Source of the DNA: Acidobacteriota bacterium
Lineage (GTDB): Bacteria; Acidobacteriota; Vicinamibacteria; Vicinamibacterales; Vicinamibacteraceae
Reading direction: 5' to 3'
DNA length: 5,865 nucleotides
Assembly (NCBI GenBank): GCA_013695405.1
Contig: JACDAO010000285.1
Location: forward strand, 1-5,865
In this document: piece after piece, positions 1 to 5,865 of the stretch
Layout: each line of letters opens with the position of its first letter
Numbering within the stretch: the stretch's first letter is position 1
Position numbers and translations under genes: made by a program
Notes under the pieces: model-generated
Seen by the model: only the letters and a program-made list of their open reading frames with translations
Database searches by the model: none
What the model was told of the DNA's origin: nothing

Positions 1-91
1 CGTGTGGACTCGTCGGCTCGAGCCACTGCCGCGGTTAGGCGGACCCGGTGCGATGCAGCCCAGCGACGAGGAACGCGTCAACCCGACCCTG
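1..91. other. Left-edge segment with no supported gene
   Basis: Nothing coding is supported here. Open frames crossing this stretch on the plus strand give arginine- and proline-rich translations with no recognisable domain. A perfect 10-base palindrome, GGCTCGAGCC, lies at 15-24; it is short enough to occur by chance in GC-rich DNA. The segment follows the stop codon of the minus-strand microprotein gene, so it may be that gene's 3' flank, but I see no hairpin followed by a T-run. Confidence 0.4.
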
Positions 92-175
92 TCAGCGGCG
101 GCCCCTGAAGAAGAAACCTCCCCCGCCGAGCAGCAGAAGGACGACGACGATGATCAGAAGCGTGTTGGTGTCCAT
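92..175 (-). CDS. Small single-helix membrane microprotein (27 aa)
   Basis: The minus strand reads ATG at 175-173 and ends in TGA at 94-92. The 27-residue product starts MDTNTLLIIVVVLLLLGGGG, then continues with three phenylalanines and a basic RGRR end. Residues 6-16 are wholly aliphatic (Leu, Ile, Val), enough for one short transmembrane helix, and the basic end would probably sit in the cytoplasm. Very short proteins of this type, with an acidic/polar start, Leu/Ile/Val core, poly-Gly and aromatic/Arg tail, are seen as uncharacterised hypotheticals in many GC-rich bacteria. The start resembles the first half of DUF3309-type small proteins, but the second half of that family is missing. No convincing Shine-Dalgarno sequence precedes the ATG; an in-frame GTG at 199-197 has none either. 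Function is unknown. The patterned composition argues for a real gene; the missing ribosome site and tiny size argue against. Confidence 0.5.
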   Translation of the reverse strand: MDTNTLLIIVVVLLLLGGGGFFFRGRR

Positions 176-398
176 GGGTCGGACGGTACCAGAGCGCACG
201 TGGATCAGCAAAGTTTATTGTTGCCCATGCAGGTGCGTTGCAGGCGGCGGTCGCGTTCACATCTGCGAACGGGCGACCACCGTAGGATGATGACAGCACG
301 TCATGCACTACCTGGGGCGGCCAGCACTCGAGCACGCGGATACGGATCCCCTCAACGCTGAGCTCGGCGAAAGTCGCGGTACGGGCAGGAAACGCACA
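176..398. other. Divergent intergenic region, microprotein / membrane protein
   Basis: These 223 bases separate the minus-strand microprotein from the preferred start of the membrane protein, so promoters for both should lie here. A local AT-richer patch around 208-224 (reading AAAGTTTATTGTTG) stands out from the GC-rich surroundings and could be a melting region for either direction. I could not pair it with a good -35 hexamer on either strand, so no promoter is called. The part from 303 to 398 could instead be translated as an N-terminal extension of the membrane protein. Confidence 0.4.
387..390 (+). promoter_or_regulatory. Candidate ribosome binding site AGGA for the GTG start at 399
   Basis: AGGA sits eight bases before GTG 399, normal Shine-Dalgarno spacing. 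The alternative ATG at 303 has its nearest AGGA at 284-287, about fifteen bases away, which is too far for strong initiation. This, and the looser third-position GC bias between 303 and about 430, is why the later start was preferred. It is a four-base match only, so the support is modest. Confidence 0.4.
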
Positions 399-2195
399 GT
401 GCGTGGGCCTGCTGCCCCGGCTGGAGGCCGGCAGCCGCTGCGAACTCGTCACGTCGCGCCATGGGCCGGCCGGGTCACCTTGGCCATCGCCCTGGCCGTC
501 GTCATGACCTGGCCACTGGCGGCACGATTCGACCGCGCCGCACGCCTCAACTTCGGGGATGGCGAGTGGAGTCTCTGGAACGTCACCTGGGTGGCGCACG
601 CGCTCACGACCGCACCGGGCCGCGTCTTCCAGGCCAACATCTTCCATCCCGACCACAACGCCCTGGCCTACTCCGAGGCCAACATCGTCACCGGTGCGCT
701 CGGCGTGCCTTTCCACCTGGCCACGGCGGGCAGCCCATACGCCACGCACAACGGGGCGATGCTGACGGGGCTGGTCTTGAGCGTCGTGTTCGCGTGGGGC
801 TTTGCGGCGTACCTCGGTGCCAGTGGGCCGGCTGCGGCTTTCTTTGCCATCGCCTTCACGTACTGCCCGTATCTGTTCGCGCGCACGTCACACATCCAGT
901 TGATGATGACGTTCGGCCTGCCGCTCAGCCTCTGGATGTTTCATCGGCTGGTGGACGCCCCGTCGATGGCGCGCGGGGCCGCCCTGGGGGTGGCGCTGGC
1001 CGTACAGGCGCTGGCCTGCGCCTACTTCGGAATCTTCGCCGCCCTGATTGTCGGCCTCGGCACGATGGTCTATGCCATGTCCCGGCGATTGTGGGCGTCG
1101 CCACGGTACTGGCTGGCGATCTCAACGGGCGCGATCGTGAGCCTGGGGATGGTCGCGCCGTTCTTCGCGCCATACGTGCGCGTGCAGCAGGAGCTCGGGT
1201 TTGCACGCTCGCTCGCCGACGCGGCCATGTTCTCGGCCGACTGGCAGGCCTGGCTGGCTTCGTCGGCGTGGGCGCACCGCTGGATGCTGCCGCGGCTGGA
1301 GCAATGGAACGAGGTGCTGTTTCCCGGTGTGCTGGTGTCGATCCTCGGCCTCGCGGGCCTCGTCGTCGGTGCCCATCGCTGGGCCGCTGAGGCGCAGACA
1401 GACCCCACGAGCGACTGGTCGGTTTGCGCCCTCACCACGCGGCGGCAGGAAACCACGCTGTTCTATGCCTTGATTGGCGGCTTCGCGTTCTGGGGCAGCT
1501 TCGGCCCGGCGGCCGGTCTGTACAGTGTGCTCTACACGAGCCTCCCCGTCTTCACGTTCCTGCGCGCGCCCGGACGCTTCGGCATCCTGGTGGTGCTGGC
1601 GCTATGTGTGCTCGCACTCGTGGCGCTGCAGGGACTGCTGGCAACCCGGTCGCGACGCGCGCACGTGGCGGTCGGGACCCTGGCGGCCGTGCTCGTGACA
1701 GCGGAGTCGTTCACCGCGCCGCTGACCCTGCAGCACGCCGCGACGCCGGCCCCGCACCATCGCCAACTGGCCGACCTCCCCGATGGCGCGCTGATCGAAC
1801 TGCCGTTCTGGTCCGCACGCGCCGACTTCTCGCGGCACGCGCGCTACATGCTGTGGTCCACGTCTCACTGGAAGCCGCTGGTGAATGGCTACAGCGATCA
1901 CATCCCGCAGTGGTTCCGGGAGCAGGCCGTGCCGCTCAGCACGTTTCCGACGCGCGAGTCCTTCGCGCTGCTGAAGCCCCACGGGGTGCGGTACGCGCTG
2001 TTCCATCTCAACTGGTACAGCGGCGACAGTCGCCGCGCCCTCGATGCGCGGATCGCCCAGTTCCGGGACCGTCTTCGCCCCATCAACGTCAACGGCGACG
2101 TGTGGCTGTTCGAGATCGTCGAGGACCCGCGCGAGCACGCGCGCGACCAGGACCCCGGAGCGGCCGCGGCGCATACCCGTCGCCTGCTCCGCTGA
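399..2195 (+). CDS. Polytopic inner-membrane protein with soluble C-terminal domain, possible GT-C-type glycosyltransferase
   Basis: From GTG 399 the product is 598 residues; from the alternative ATG 303 it is 630. About 25 Arg-rich residues precede the first helix (about 26-43, containing VVMTWPL), so the N-terminus should be cytoplasmic. A long first loop carries acidic and aromatic signatures, GDGEWSLWN (about 53-61) and NIFHPDHNALAYSE (about 80-93). Further hydrophobic segments lie near 121-140, 143-161, 166-182, 190-226 (perhaps two helices), 236-258, 306-325, 352-378, 390-414 and 423-438. Residues about 449-578 form a soluble domain with YMLWSTSHWKPLVNGYSDH (483-501) and LLKPHGVRYALFH (524-536). 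An acidic first periplasmic loop followed by many helices and an extracytoplasmic domain is the plan of GT-C/YfhO-like membrane glycosyltransferases using lipid-linked sugars, but catalytic function is inferred from architecture only. Similar proteins in Acidobacteriota are usually left as hypothetical. The gene ends in TGA and converges on the glycosidase gene; no operon partner is visible. Confidence is high for a real gene, low for the activity. Confidence 0.85.
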   Translation: MRGPAAPAGGRQPLRTRHVAPWAGRVTLAIALAVVMTWPLAARFDRAARLNFGDGEWSLWNVTWVAHALTTAPGRVFQANIFHPDHNALAYSEANIVTGALGVPFHLATAGSPYATHNGAMLTGLVLSVVFAWGFAAYLGASGPAAAFFAIAFTYCPYLFARTSHIQLMMTFGLPLSLWMFHRLVDAPSMARGAALGVALAVQALACAYFGIFAALIVGLGTMVYAMSRRLWASPRYWLAISTGAIVSLGMVAPFFAPYVRVQQELGFARSLADAAMFSADWQAWLASSAWAHRWMLPRLEQWNEVLFPGVLVSILGLAGLVVGAHRWAAEAQTDPTSDWSVCALTTRRQETTLFYALIGGFAFWGSFGPAAGLYSVLYTSLPVFTFLRAPGRFGILVVLALCVLALVALQGLLATRSRRAHVAVGTLAAVLVTAESFTAPLTLQHAATPAPHHRQLADLPDGALIELPFWSARADFSRHARYMLWSTSHWKPLVNGYSDHIPQWFREQAVPLSTFPTRESFALLKPHGVRYALFHLNWYSGDSRRALDARIAQFRDRLRPINVNGDVWLFEIVEDPREHARDQDPGAAAAHTRRLLR

Positions 2196-2219
2196 GGCGC
2201 AGCGACCGCGCGTTTCGAG

Positions 2220-2251
2220 GTCACTAGCACGGCCCAGGCAGGCCGCGTGAC
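2220..2251. terminator. Two-part hairpin in the convergent gap, possible bidirectional terminator
   Basis: An outer stem GTCAC (2220-2224) pairs with GTGAC (2247-2251), and an inner stem CGGCC (2230-2234) pairs with GGCCG (2241-2245) around the six-base loop CAGGCA. Five bases on one side and one on the other are unpaired between the stems. The structure fills most of the 55-base gap between two converging genes, and its right arm touches the glycosidase stop codon, the expected place for a shared terminator. Neither strand has a T-run after it, so it is not a classical intrinsic terminator; it may end transcription weakly, protect 3' ends, or be chance. Confidence 0.3.
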
Positions 2252-4317
2252 TACCGCCGTCGGTCGTGGGCGACCACGAACGTGGTCCGTAGCGACGTGA
2301 CGTTGCAGGCGCGATCGGTCACCAGTGCCTCGATCGTGTAGGTTCTCCCGTCGCGATCCCTGCCGAGCCGTCGGGCCTCGACGGCGAACGTCCGGGCGAC
2401 GATGAGCATCGCTTCACCGCTTGCAACCACCGGGACGATCTCTGGCTCAACCTGCCCGTATTCGTCGATGACGCGGAACGTGACGTCTGCCAGACCGGTG
2501 CCGACGTCCGAGAACTCGGCGGTCAGGGTCACCTCGCGCATCGCACCGGAGGGCGGCCACAGGCCCGTGCTGTCCACCGCGAGCCTCCCGGTTGGGGCTG
2601 CACGGTCGATCGTGATGTTCAGCGTGCTGACCTGCCCGCGCGTCACGTCAACCAGGCATTGGGCCTGGTACGGATCGGCCCCGGACGGCGTGACCGTGAC
2701 CCGGAACCGCCCCGGCGCGAGGTCGACGCCGCCGTAGAAGCCACTCCCGTCGGTGGCGGTCGCGACGGAGGTCCGGCCGGCGGTGGGTGCCGGCTCGCCG
2801 TCCTGACGCTCCACGAGAATCAGGCCGGTATCGACGACCGCTGACGCCTCGTTCACGACGATGCCCTTCAGGTGTCCGACCTGCGGGTCGGTCTTCCACG
2901 CCAACGCGGGGACCGCAGCCGGCTCGGCGAACACGCCGGCCGGATAGGCGGCCGGATCCTCGAAGAATGTCAACCCGTTCGCCGAGCGGCCGCTCACCAG
3001 GCCGGCCGCGAAATCGGCGTACGGCCGCAGCGGAGTGCTCTGCCCCGGCGGGATCGAGAACGGGTTCGCGGCGACCGCGACGTTGCTGGTGGCCATGGAG
3101 AAGAAATTCACGCCGAGATGGGCGGTACCGGCGACAGATGGCGCCAGCGCGCGCCGGGTCTGCCGCAACGTCCCCTCCACGCCGTTGAGGAACGCCCCCA
3201 ACCCCAGCATCGTCGACCGCGCGTACTGGTGGGTCCTGACCCAGTCGTTCCACCGATCGAAGGCCAGTTGCCCAGACGAAAGATGCTCACGCTGGTAGAT
3301 CATCGGGATGGCCACGTCGAGGATGCCTTCCTCGGTCCACGCCCGCCAATCCTGATAGACCCTCCAGTACGGCTCGGCCGAGAGCCAGGCGCTTTCCGTG
3401 GCCGGACCCGAGCCGAAGGCGATAAGGGCTGCCGAGATCTTCAGCTGGGGGCGGATCTCGACGGCCTCGAGATAAATGCGACGCACCAGGTTGGTGACCT
3501 GATCGCGGCGCCACTGGCTCCAGCGGGGATCGCCTGGCGCGGGTGGCGGTCCATCCGCCGGGATGCCGTAGTGGCGCTGAAACCGCTCGAGGTTCGTCTG
3601 GTTGTAGCCGACGCTCGTGCCAGTCGACGGCGTCTGCCCAGCGATCGAGATTTCGGGATAACGGATGCGGTCGAGATGGAGACCGTCGACGTCGTAGTTT
3701 CGCACCAGATGCAGGAGGACGTCTGCCGTGTAGGACGCCGCGTCGGGGTGCCCTGGATCGATGTAGAACTCGCTGCCGAAACGATGCCCCTGATAGGCGA
3801 TCGCCGCGGTCCCATCCGGAATCAACGTGCGGGTCAGCCAGTTGTCGGCGCCGGGCGTGATGGTGTTCGTGCCCGCATCGTACCCGCCGTGCCGATTGAA
3901 CACGTGCGTCGGATTGCTCGGCGGAAACAGGTTCGGCGCACGGTTCCAGATCGCGTTGGCGATGACGAAGGCGTGGACCTCGACCCCGCGGGCATGCGCT
4001 TCGACAATGAGGTCACGCAGCGGGTCGAAGCCAGGCGCGAGGGGCGTGTTGTCCGGCACCGGCTCGAGCGAGTCGAGGTACCAGGAGTCGCCTCGCCGTC
4101 TCACCTGGGCATAAATGGTGTTGGCCTGCGCCGCAGTGGCGCGATCGACGATCGTCACCACGTCGGCATGGGTGTTCAACGGCGTGTTGAACGTATCGAC
4201 CCAGAAGCCCCGCACCTCAGCACGCGCCTGGGCCCACGCCGGTCTAGCGTCTCCGAGGGCGCAGAGGATGCCTGCTGCACACGTCAGGAGGCGAATCAGG
4301 CGAATCACGGGGCTCAT
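2251..4317 (-). CDS. Secreted family-10-like glycosyl hydrolase (GHL10/DUF187) with C-terminal beta domains
   Basis: The 688-residue product begins with a signal peptide (basic start with Arg6 and Arg9, hydrophobic core 10-22, likely cut after AWA at 29), so it acts outside the cytoplasm; no lipobox is seen. Residues about 33-450 are a GHL10 (COG1649/YngK-type) TIM barrel: RGFWVDTF (36-43), YAQVRRRGDSWY (69-80), FDPLRDLIVEAHARGVEVHA (97-116), a DPGHPDAASYT strand (187-197), YDVDGLHLDRIRYPE (208-222) with acidic Asp211 and Asp216 that may be in the active site, DVAIPMIYQ (334-342), and late strands MLGLGAFLNG and LGVNFFSMA. Residues about 480-571 resemble a carboxypeptidase-regulatory-like fold (GSGFYGGVDLAPGRFRVTV); about 575-684 look Ig-like. 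Family knowledge: E. coli DigH (YddW), a GHL10 protein, cleaves denuded peptidoglycan glycan strands, so peptidoglycan or another amino-sugar glycan is a reasonable substrate guess, not shown here. The tail is longer than in simple GHL10 proteins and may bind glycan or the cell surface. ATG 4317 is chosen because it starts the signal peptide and has a well-placed GGAG. Confidence 0.92.
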   Translation of the reverse strand: MSPVIRLIRLLTCAAGILCALGDARPAWAQARAEVRGFWVDTFNTPLNTHADVVTIVDRATAAQANTIYAQVRRRGDSWYLDSLEPVPDNTPLAPGFDPLRDLIVEAHARGVEVHAFVIANAIWNRAPNLFPPSNPTHVFNRHGGYDAGTNTITPGADNWLTRTLIPDGTAAIAYQGHRFGSEFYIDPGHPDAASYTADVLLHLVRNYDVDGLHLDRIRYPEISIAGQTPSTGTSVGYNQTNLERFQRHYGIPADGPPPAPGDPRWSQWRRDQVTNLVRRIYLEAVEIRPQLKISAALIAFGSGPATESAWLSAEPYWRVYQDWRAWTEEGILDVAIPMIYQREHLSSGQLAFDRWNDWVRTHQYARSTMLGLGAFLNGVEGTLRQTRRALAPSVAGTAHLGVNFFSMATSNVAVAANPFSIPPGQSTPLRPYADFAAGLVSGRSANGLTFFEDPAAYPAGVFAEPAAVPALAWKTDPQVGHLKGIVVNEASAVVDTGLILVERQDGEPAPTAGRTSVATATDGSGFYGGVDLAPGRFRVTVTPSGADPYQAQCLVDVTRGQVSTLNITIDRAAPTGRLAVDSTGLWPPSGAMREVTLTAEFSDVGTGLADVTFRVIDEYGQVEPEIVPVVASGEAMLIVARTFAVEARRLGRDRDGRTYTIEALVTDRACNVTSLRTTFVVAHDRRR

Positions 4318-4322
4318 GGACG

Positions 4323-4326
4323 CTCC
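4323..4326 (-). promoter_or_regulatory. Ribosome binding site GGAG of the glycosidase gene
   Basis: On the minus strand GGAG (within CTGGAG) lies five bases before ATG 4317-4315. The spacing is typical and supports this ATG, which also begins the signal peptide. Confidence 0.55.
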
Positions 4327-4536
4327 AGACGAACAGGCCTGCGGCGCGAACGCACGGCAGGCGGTTACTCACAGCGGCGAGGCCGGATCACCGTTCCGGT
4401 GCACGCCAGGGATGTGCGAGGGCTGCAATCCTACCCCAATGCCGACCAACGGTGTGCGGTATTCTCTGCCTTCGAGATCCGGGGTGTGCTGGCCCGATTG
4501 CCGTGTCGAACCCGCCACCCTGCCTTCCGCTTCTGT

Positions 4537-4540
4537 GAGG
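4537..4540 (+). promoter_or_regulatory. Ribosome binding site GAGG of the sulfatase gene
   Basis: GAGG ends nine bases before ATG 4550 (inside the run GAGGTGAG). An in-frame TGA at 4541-4543 rules out any start further upstream. The only competitor is GTG 4544, two codons earlier and only three bases from GAGG, too close for good initiation. ATG 4550 is therefore favoured. Confidence 0.6.
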
Positions 4541-4549
4541 TGAGTGGGA

Positions 4550-5865
4550 ATGCTGCGAACATGTGCGCTGTTCCTGACGTTGGCGGTGCTCGCCGCGCCG
4601 GCTGCTGCTGCGAGCCGGAATGTCGTATTCTTCGTCGCGGACGATCACGGGGCCGAAGCGCTCGGCGCATACGGCAACCGGGTGGTGCAGACGCCGCGGA
4701 TCGACCAGTTGGCGTCGGAGGGGGTGCGCTTCACGCACGGTTTCGCGACGACCGCGAGCTGCAGCGCGAGCCGTAGCGTGCTCCTGACCGGCGTACACAA
4801 CCATCGAAACGGGCAGTACGGACACGAGCACGAGTACCACCACTTCAGCGCGTTCCCGAATGTGCGGAGTCTGCCCGTCATGCTCGCCGAGGCGGGCTAC
4901 CGCACCGCGCGTGGCGGCAAGTTCCATGTGGCCCCCGACAGCGTCTACCACTTCCAGCAGGTGGTCACCCTGCCCACGCTCGAAGCCTTCATCACGGCGG
5001 ATTCCGCGAAACCCTTCTTCGTCTACTACGGCACGCATGAGCCACACCGGCCGTTCAAACACGACGCCGAAGACCGTGTGGATCCCCGGAACGTGGTTGT
5101 TCCGCCCTGGCTGCCCGACATCCCTGAGGTGCGGGATGAACTCGCCCTCTACTACGCGTCCGTGCGGAGCGTGGACAAAGCCTTCGGAATGCTCGTCGAC
5201 ACGCTGAAGCGCACCGGCACCTACGAGGAGACGCTGATCGTGTATCTGTCCGACAACGGCGCGCCCTTTCCAGGGTCGAAGACCAACGTGTACGAGCCCG
5301 GCATCCGCCTGCCGCTGATCGTCAGGGAGCCGGGAAAGGCGCGGCGCGGCAGCGTGAACGCGGCAATGGTCTCCTGGGTCGACATCGCGCCGACCATCCT
5401 CGACTTCGCCGGCATCCAGGTCACGCCGCTCGTGTCCTCCGGGCCTGTGGCGCCAGGTCAGTTCAGGAATGACACCCCGGCCATCCAGGGCCGCTCGTTT
5501 CTCGGGATTCTCGCGCAGGAGCAGCCGGTGGGGTGGGACGAAGTGTACGCGTCGCACACCTTCCACGAGATCACGATGTACTACCCGATGCGCGTGGTTC
5601 GAACGCGCACGCACAAGCTGATCTGGAACATCGCTCATCCGCTTCCGTACCCATTCGCCAGCGATCTCTTCGAATCCAAGAGCTGGCAGGGCGCTCTTGC
5701 GCGTAAGCTGACGACCTTCGGCCCGCGTACTATCCAGGCGTACACGCAGCGGCCCGCGTTCGAGCTCTATGACCTCGAGCGAGATCCGCTCGAGTCCACC
5801 AACCTCGCGGCAGACCCGAAACATGCGCAGGTCCTGGCAGCGCTCAAAGCGAAGATCAAGGCCTT
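4550..5865 (+). CDS. Secreted sulfatase, SGSH-like (heparan N-sulfatase / S1_8 type), 3' end outside window
   Basis: The frame is open for 438 codons from ATG 4550 to the window edge with no stop, so the gene is partial at its 3' end. Residues 1-21 form a signal peptide (MLRTCALFLTLAVLAAPAAA then Ala), placing the enzyme outside the cytoplasm. Sulfatase landmarks follow in order: metal pair Asp31-Asp32 in FFVADDHG; the signature CSASRSVLLTG with Cys71 as the residue expected to become formylglycine and Arg75; GKFHV with Lys124 and His126; HEPHR with His166; SDNG with Asp235-Asn236; Lys244; and the C-terminal ELYDLERDPLESTNL (405-419). Compared from memory with human SGSH, matches extend well beyond the active site: HHF..F..VRSLP (97-109), SDNG.PFP (234-241), HEITMYYPMR (339-348, human HEVTMSYPMR). 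It should hydrolyse a sulfate or sulfamate ester on a glycan; N-sulfoglucosamine is the best guess, but substrates diverge within sulfatase subfamilies. Human SGSH is 502 residues, and the alignment suggests only a few tens of residues are missing. It is divergent from the glycosidase gene, which may share its regulation; no maturase gene is visible. Confidence 0.92.
   Translation, partial: MLRTCALFLTLAVLAAPAAAASRNVVFFVADDHGAEALGAYGNRVVQTPRIDQLASEGVRFTHGFATTASCSASRSVLLTGVHNHRNGQYGHEHEYHHFSAFPNVRSLPVMLAEAGYRTARGGKFHVAPDSVYHFQQVVTLPTLEAFITADSAKPFFVYYGTHEPHRPFKHDAEDRVDPRNVVVPPWLPDIPEVRDELALYYASVRSVDKAFGMLVDTLKRTGTYEETLIVYLSDNGAPFPGSKTNVYEPGIRLPLIVREPGKARRGSVNAAMVSWVDIAPTILDFAGIQVTPLVSSGPVAPGQFRNDTPAIQGRSFLGILAQEQPVGWDEVYASHTFHEITMYYPMRVVRTRTHKLIWNIAHPLPYPFASDLFESKSWQGALARKLTTFGPRTIQAYTQRPAFELYDLERDPLESTNLAADPKHAQVLAALKAKIKA

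Larger units (their letters stand above)
4318..4549. other. Divergent control region between glycosidase and sulfatase genes
   Basis: This 232-base gap lies between two genes read outward in opposite directions, so it must hold both promoters and both ribosome sites. It contains small competing inverted repeats at 4383-4399 (CCGGA, seven-base loop, TCCGG) and 4389-4401 (CACCG, three-base loop, CGGTG), possible operator half-sites but short enough to be chance. TATTCT at about 4460 resembles a -10 element in four of six positions, but the expected -35 position has no good match. I cannot assign a promoter or a regulator. Confidence 0.45.

Noticed and set aside
15..24. Perfect palindrome GGCTCGAGCC
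   Set aside because: Ten bases of GC-rich palindrome are likely by chance, with no second copy seen to suggest an operator or attachment site.
2..361. A 119-codon plus-strand open frame at the left edge
   Set aside because: The product is Arg/Asp/Pro-rich with no domain, and the more patterned microprotein lies on the opposite strand.
78..749. A 223-codon minus-strand open frame overlapping the microprotein and the membrane protein gene
   Set aside because: It has no recognisable domain, lies largely antisense to the membrane protein, and looks like a GC-rich shadow.
461..1390. A 309-codon open frame in another plus-strand frame inside the membrane protein gene
   Set aside because: It reads as Arg/Gly/Pro-rich text, whereas the overlapping frame gives regular hydrophobic helices and strong third-position GC.
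2264..2279. Six-base inverted repeat TCGTGG / CCACGA with loop GCGA
   Set aside because: It lies inside the last codons of the glycosidase gene, has no T-run and is short. It could assist termination of the upstream plus-strand gene, but I cannot support that alone.
4460..4465. TATTCT as a -10 element for the sulfatase gene
   Set aside because: Only four of six positions match, and there is no acceptable -35 hexamer at the right distance.
2872..4776. A 634-codon plus-strand open frame antisense to the glycosidase gene and running into the sulfatase gene
   Set aside because: Its translation is rich in Arg, Gly and Pro with no signal peptide or domain. The opposite strand carries a clear GHL10 protein throughout. 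Long antisense frames are expected in GC-rich coding DNA.
4388..5824. A 478-codon minus-strand open frame antisense to the sulfatase gene
   Set aside because: The translation (Arg-, Val-, His-rich) shows no known motif, while the plus strand carries every sulfatase landmark in order.

Overview
This is a GC-rich window (roughly two thirds G+C by eye) of ordinary bacterial chromosomal character. It has three large genes, one very small one, short intergenic gaps, and no RNA gene, CRISPR array, insertion sequence or phage feature that I can see. The gene styles would suit a soil or sediment Acidobacteriota-like bacterium: a long 'TWPL...' multi-pass membrane protein with a soluble C-terminal domain, a secreted GHL10 glycosidase with beta-domain tails, and a secreted sulfatase. 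That assignment is inference from style only; other GC-rich phyla are possible.

Layout, left to right. Positions 1-91 hold nothing I can support. Positions 92-175 (minus) encode a 27-residue single-helix microprotein with a GGGG run and a basic tail. Positions 176-398 are a divergent gap. Positions 399-2195 (plus; an upstream ATG at 303 is an alternative start) encode an approximately 600-residue polytopic inner-membrane protein that looks like an uncharacterised GT-C-type or YfhO-like protein. A 55-base convergent gap follows, with a two-part hairpin at 2220-2251. Positions 2251-4317 (minus) encode an exported family-10-like glycosyl hydrolase (GHL10/DUF187, COG1649 type) with two C-terminal beta-sandwich domains. 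Positions 4318-4549 are a divergent control region. Positions 4550-5865 (plus) encode a secreted sulfatase that runs off the right edge. Its sequence matches what I remember of human heparan N-sulfatase (SGSH, sulfatase S1_8 type) over nearly its whole length.

How they work together: the glycosidase and the sulfatase are both exported, divergently transcribed and share a 232-base upstream region, so joint handling of a (sulfated or amino-sugar) glycan outside the cytoplasm is possible. However, no transporter, SusC/D pair, polysaccharide lyase or sulfatase-maturing enzyme lies in the window, so a polysaccharide-utilisation locus is not shown. The membrane protein points the other way (convergent to the glycosidase) and need not be related.

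I did not find a convincing undescribed system. The items most worth a second look are the divergent SGSH-like sulfatase (Ala in the Cys signature, Lys where human SGSH has Arg, two shortened internal segments), the 27-residue membrane microprotein, and the convergent-gap hairpin.
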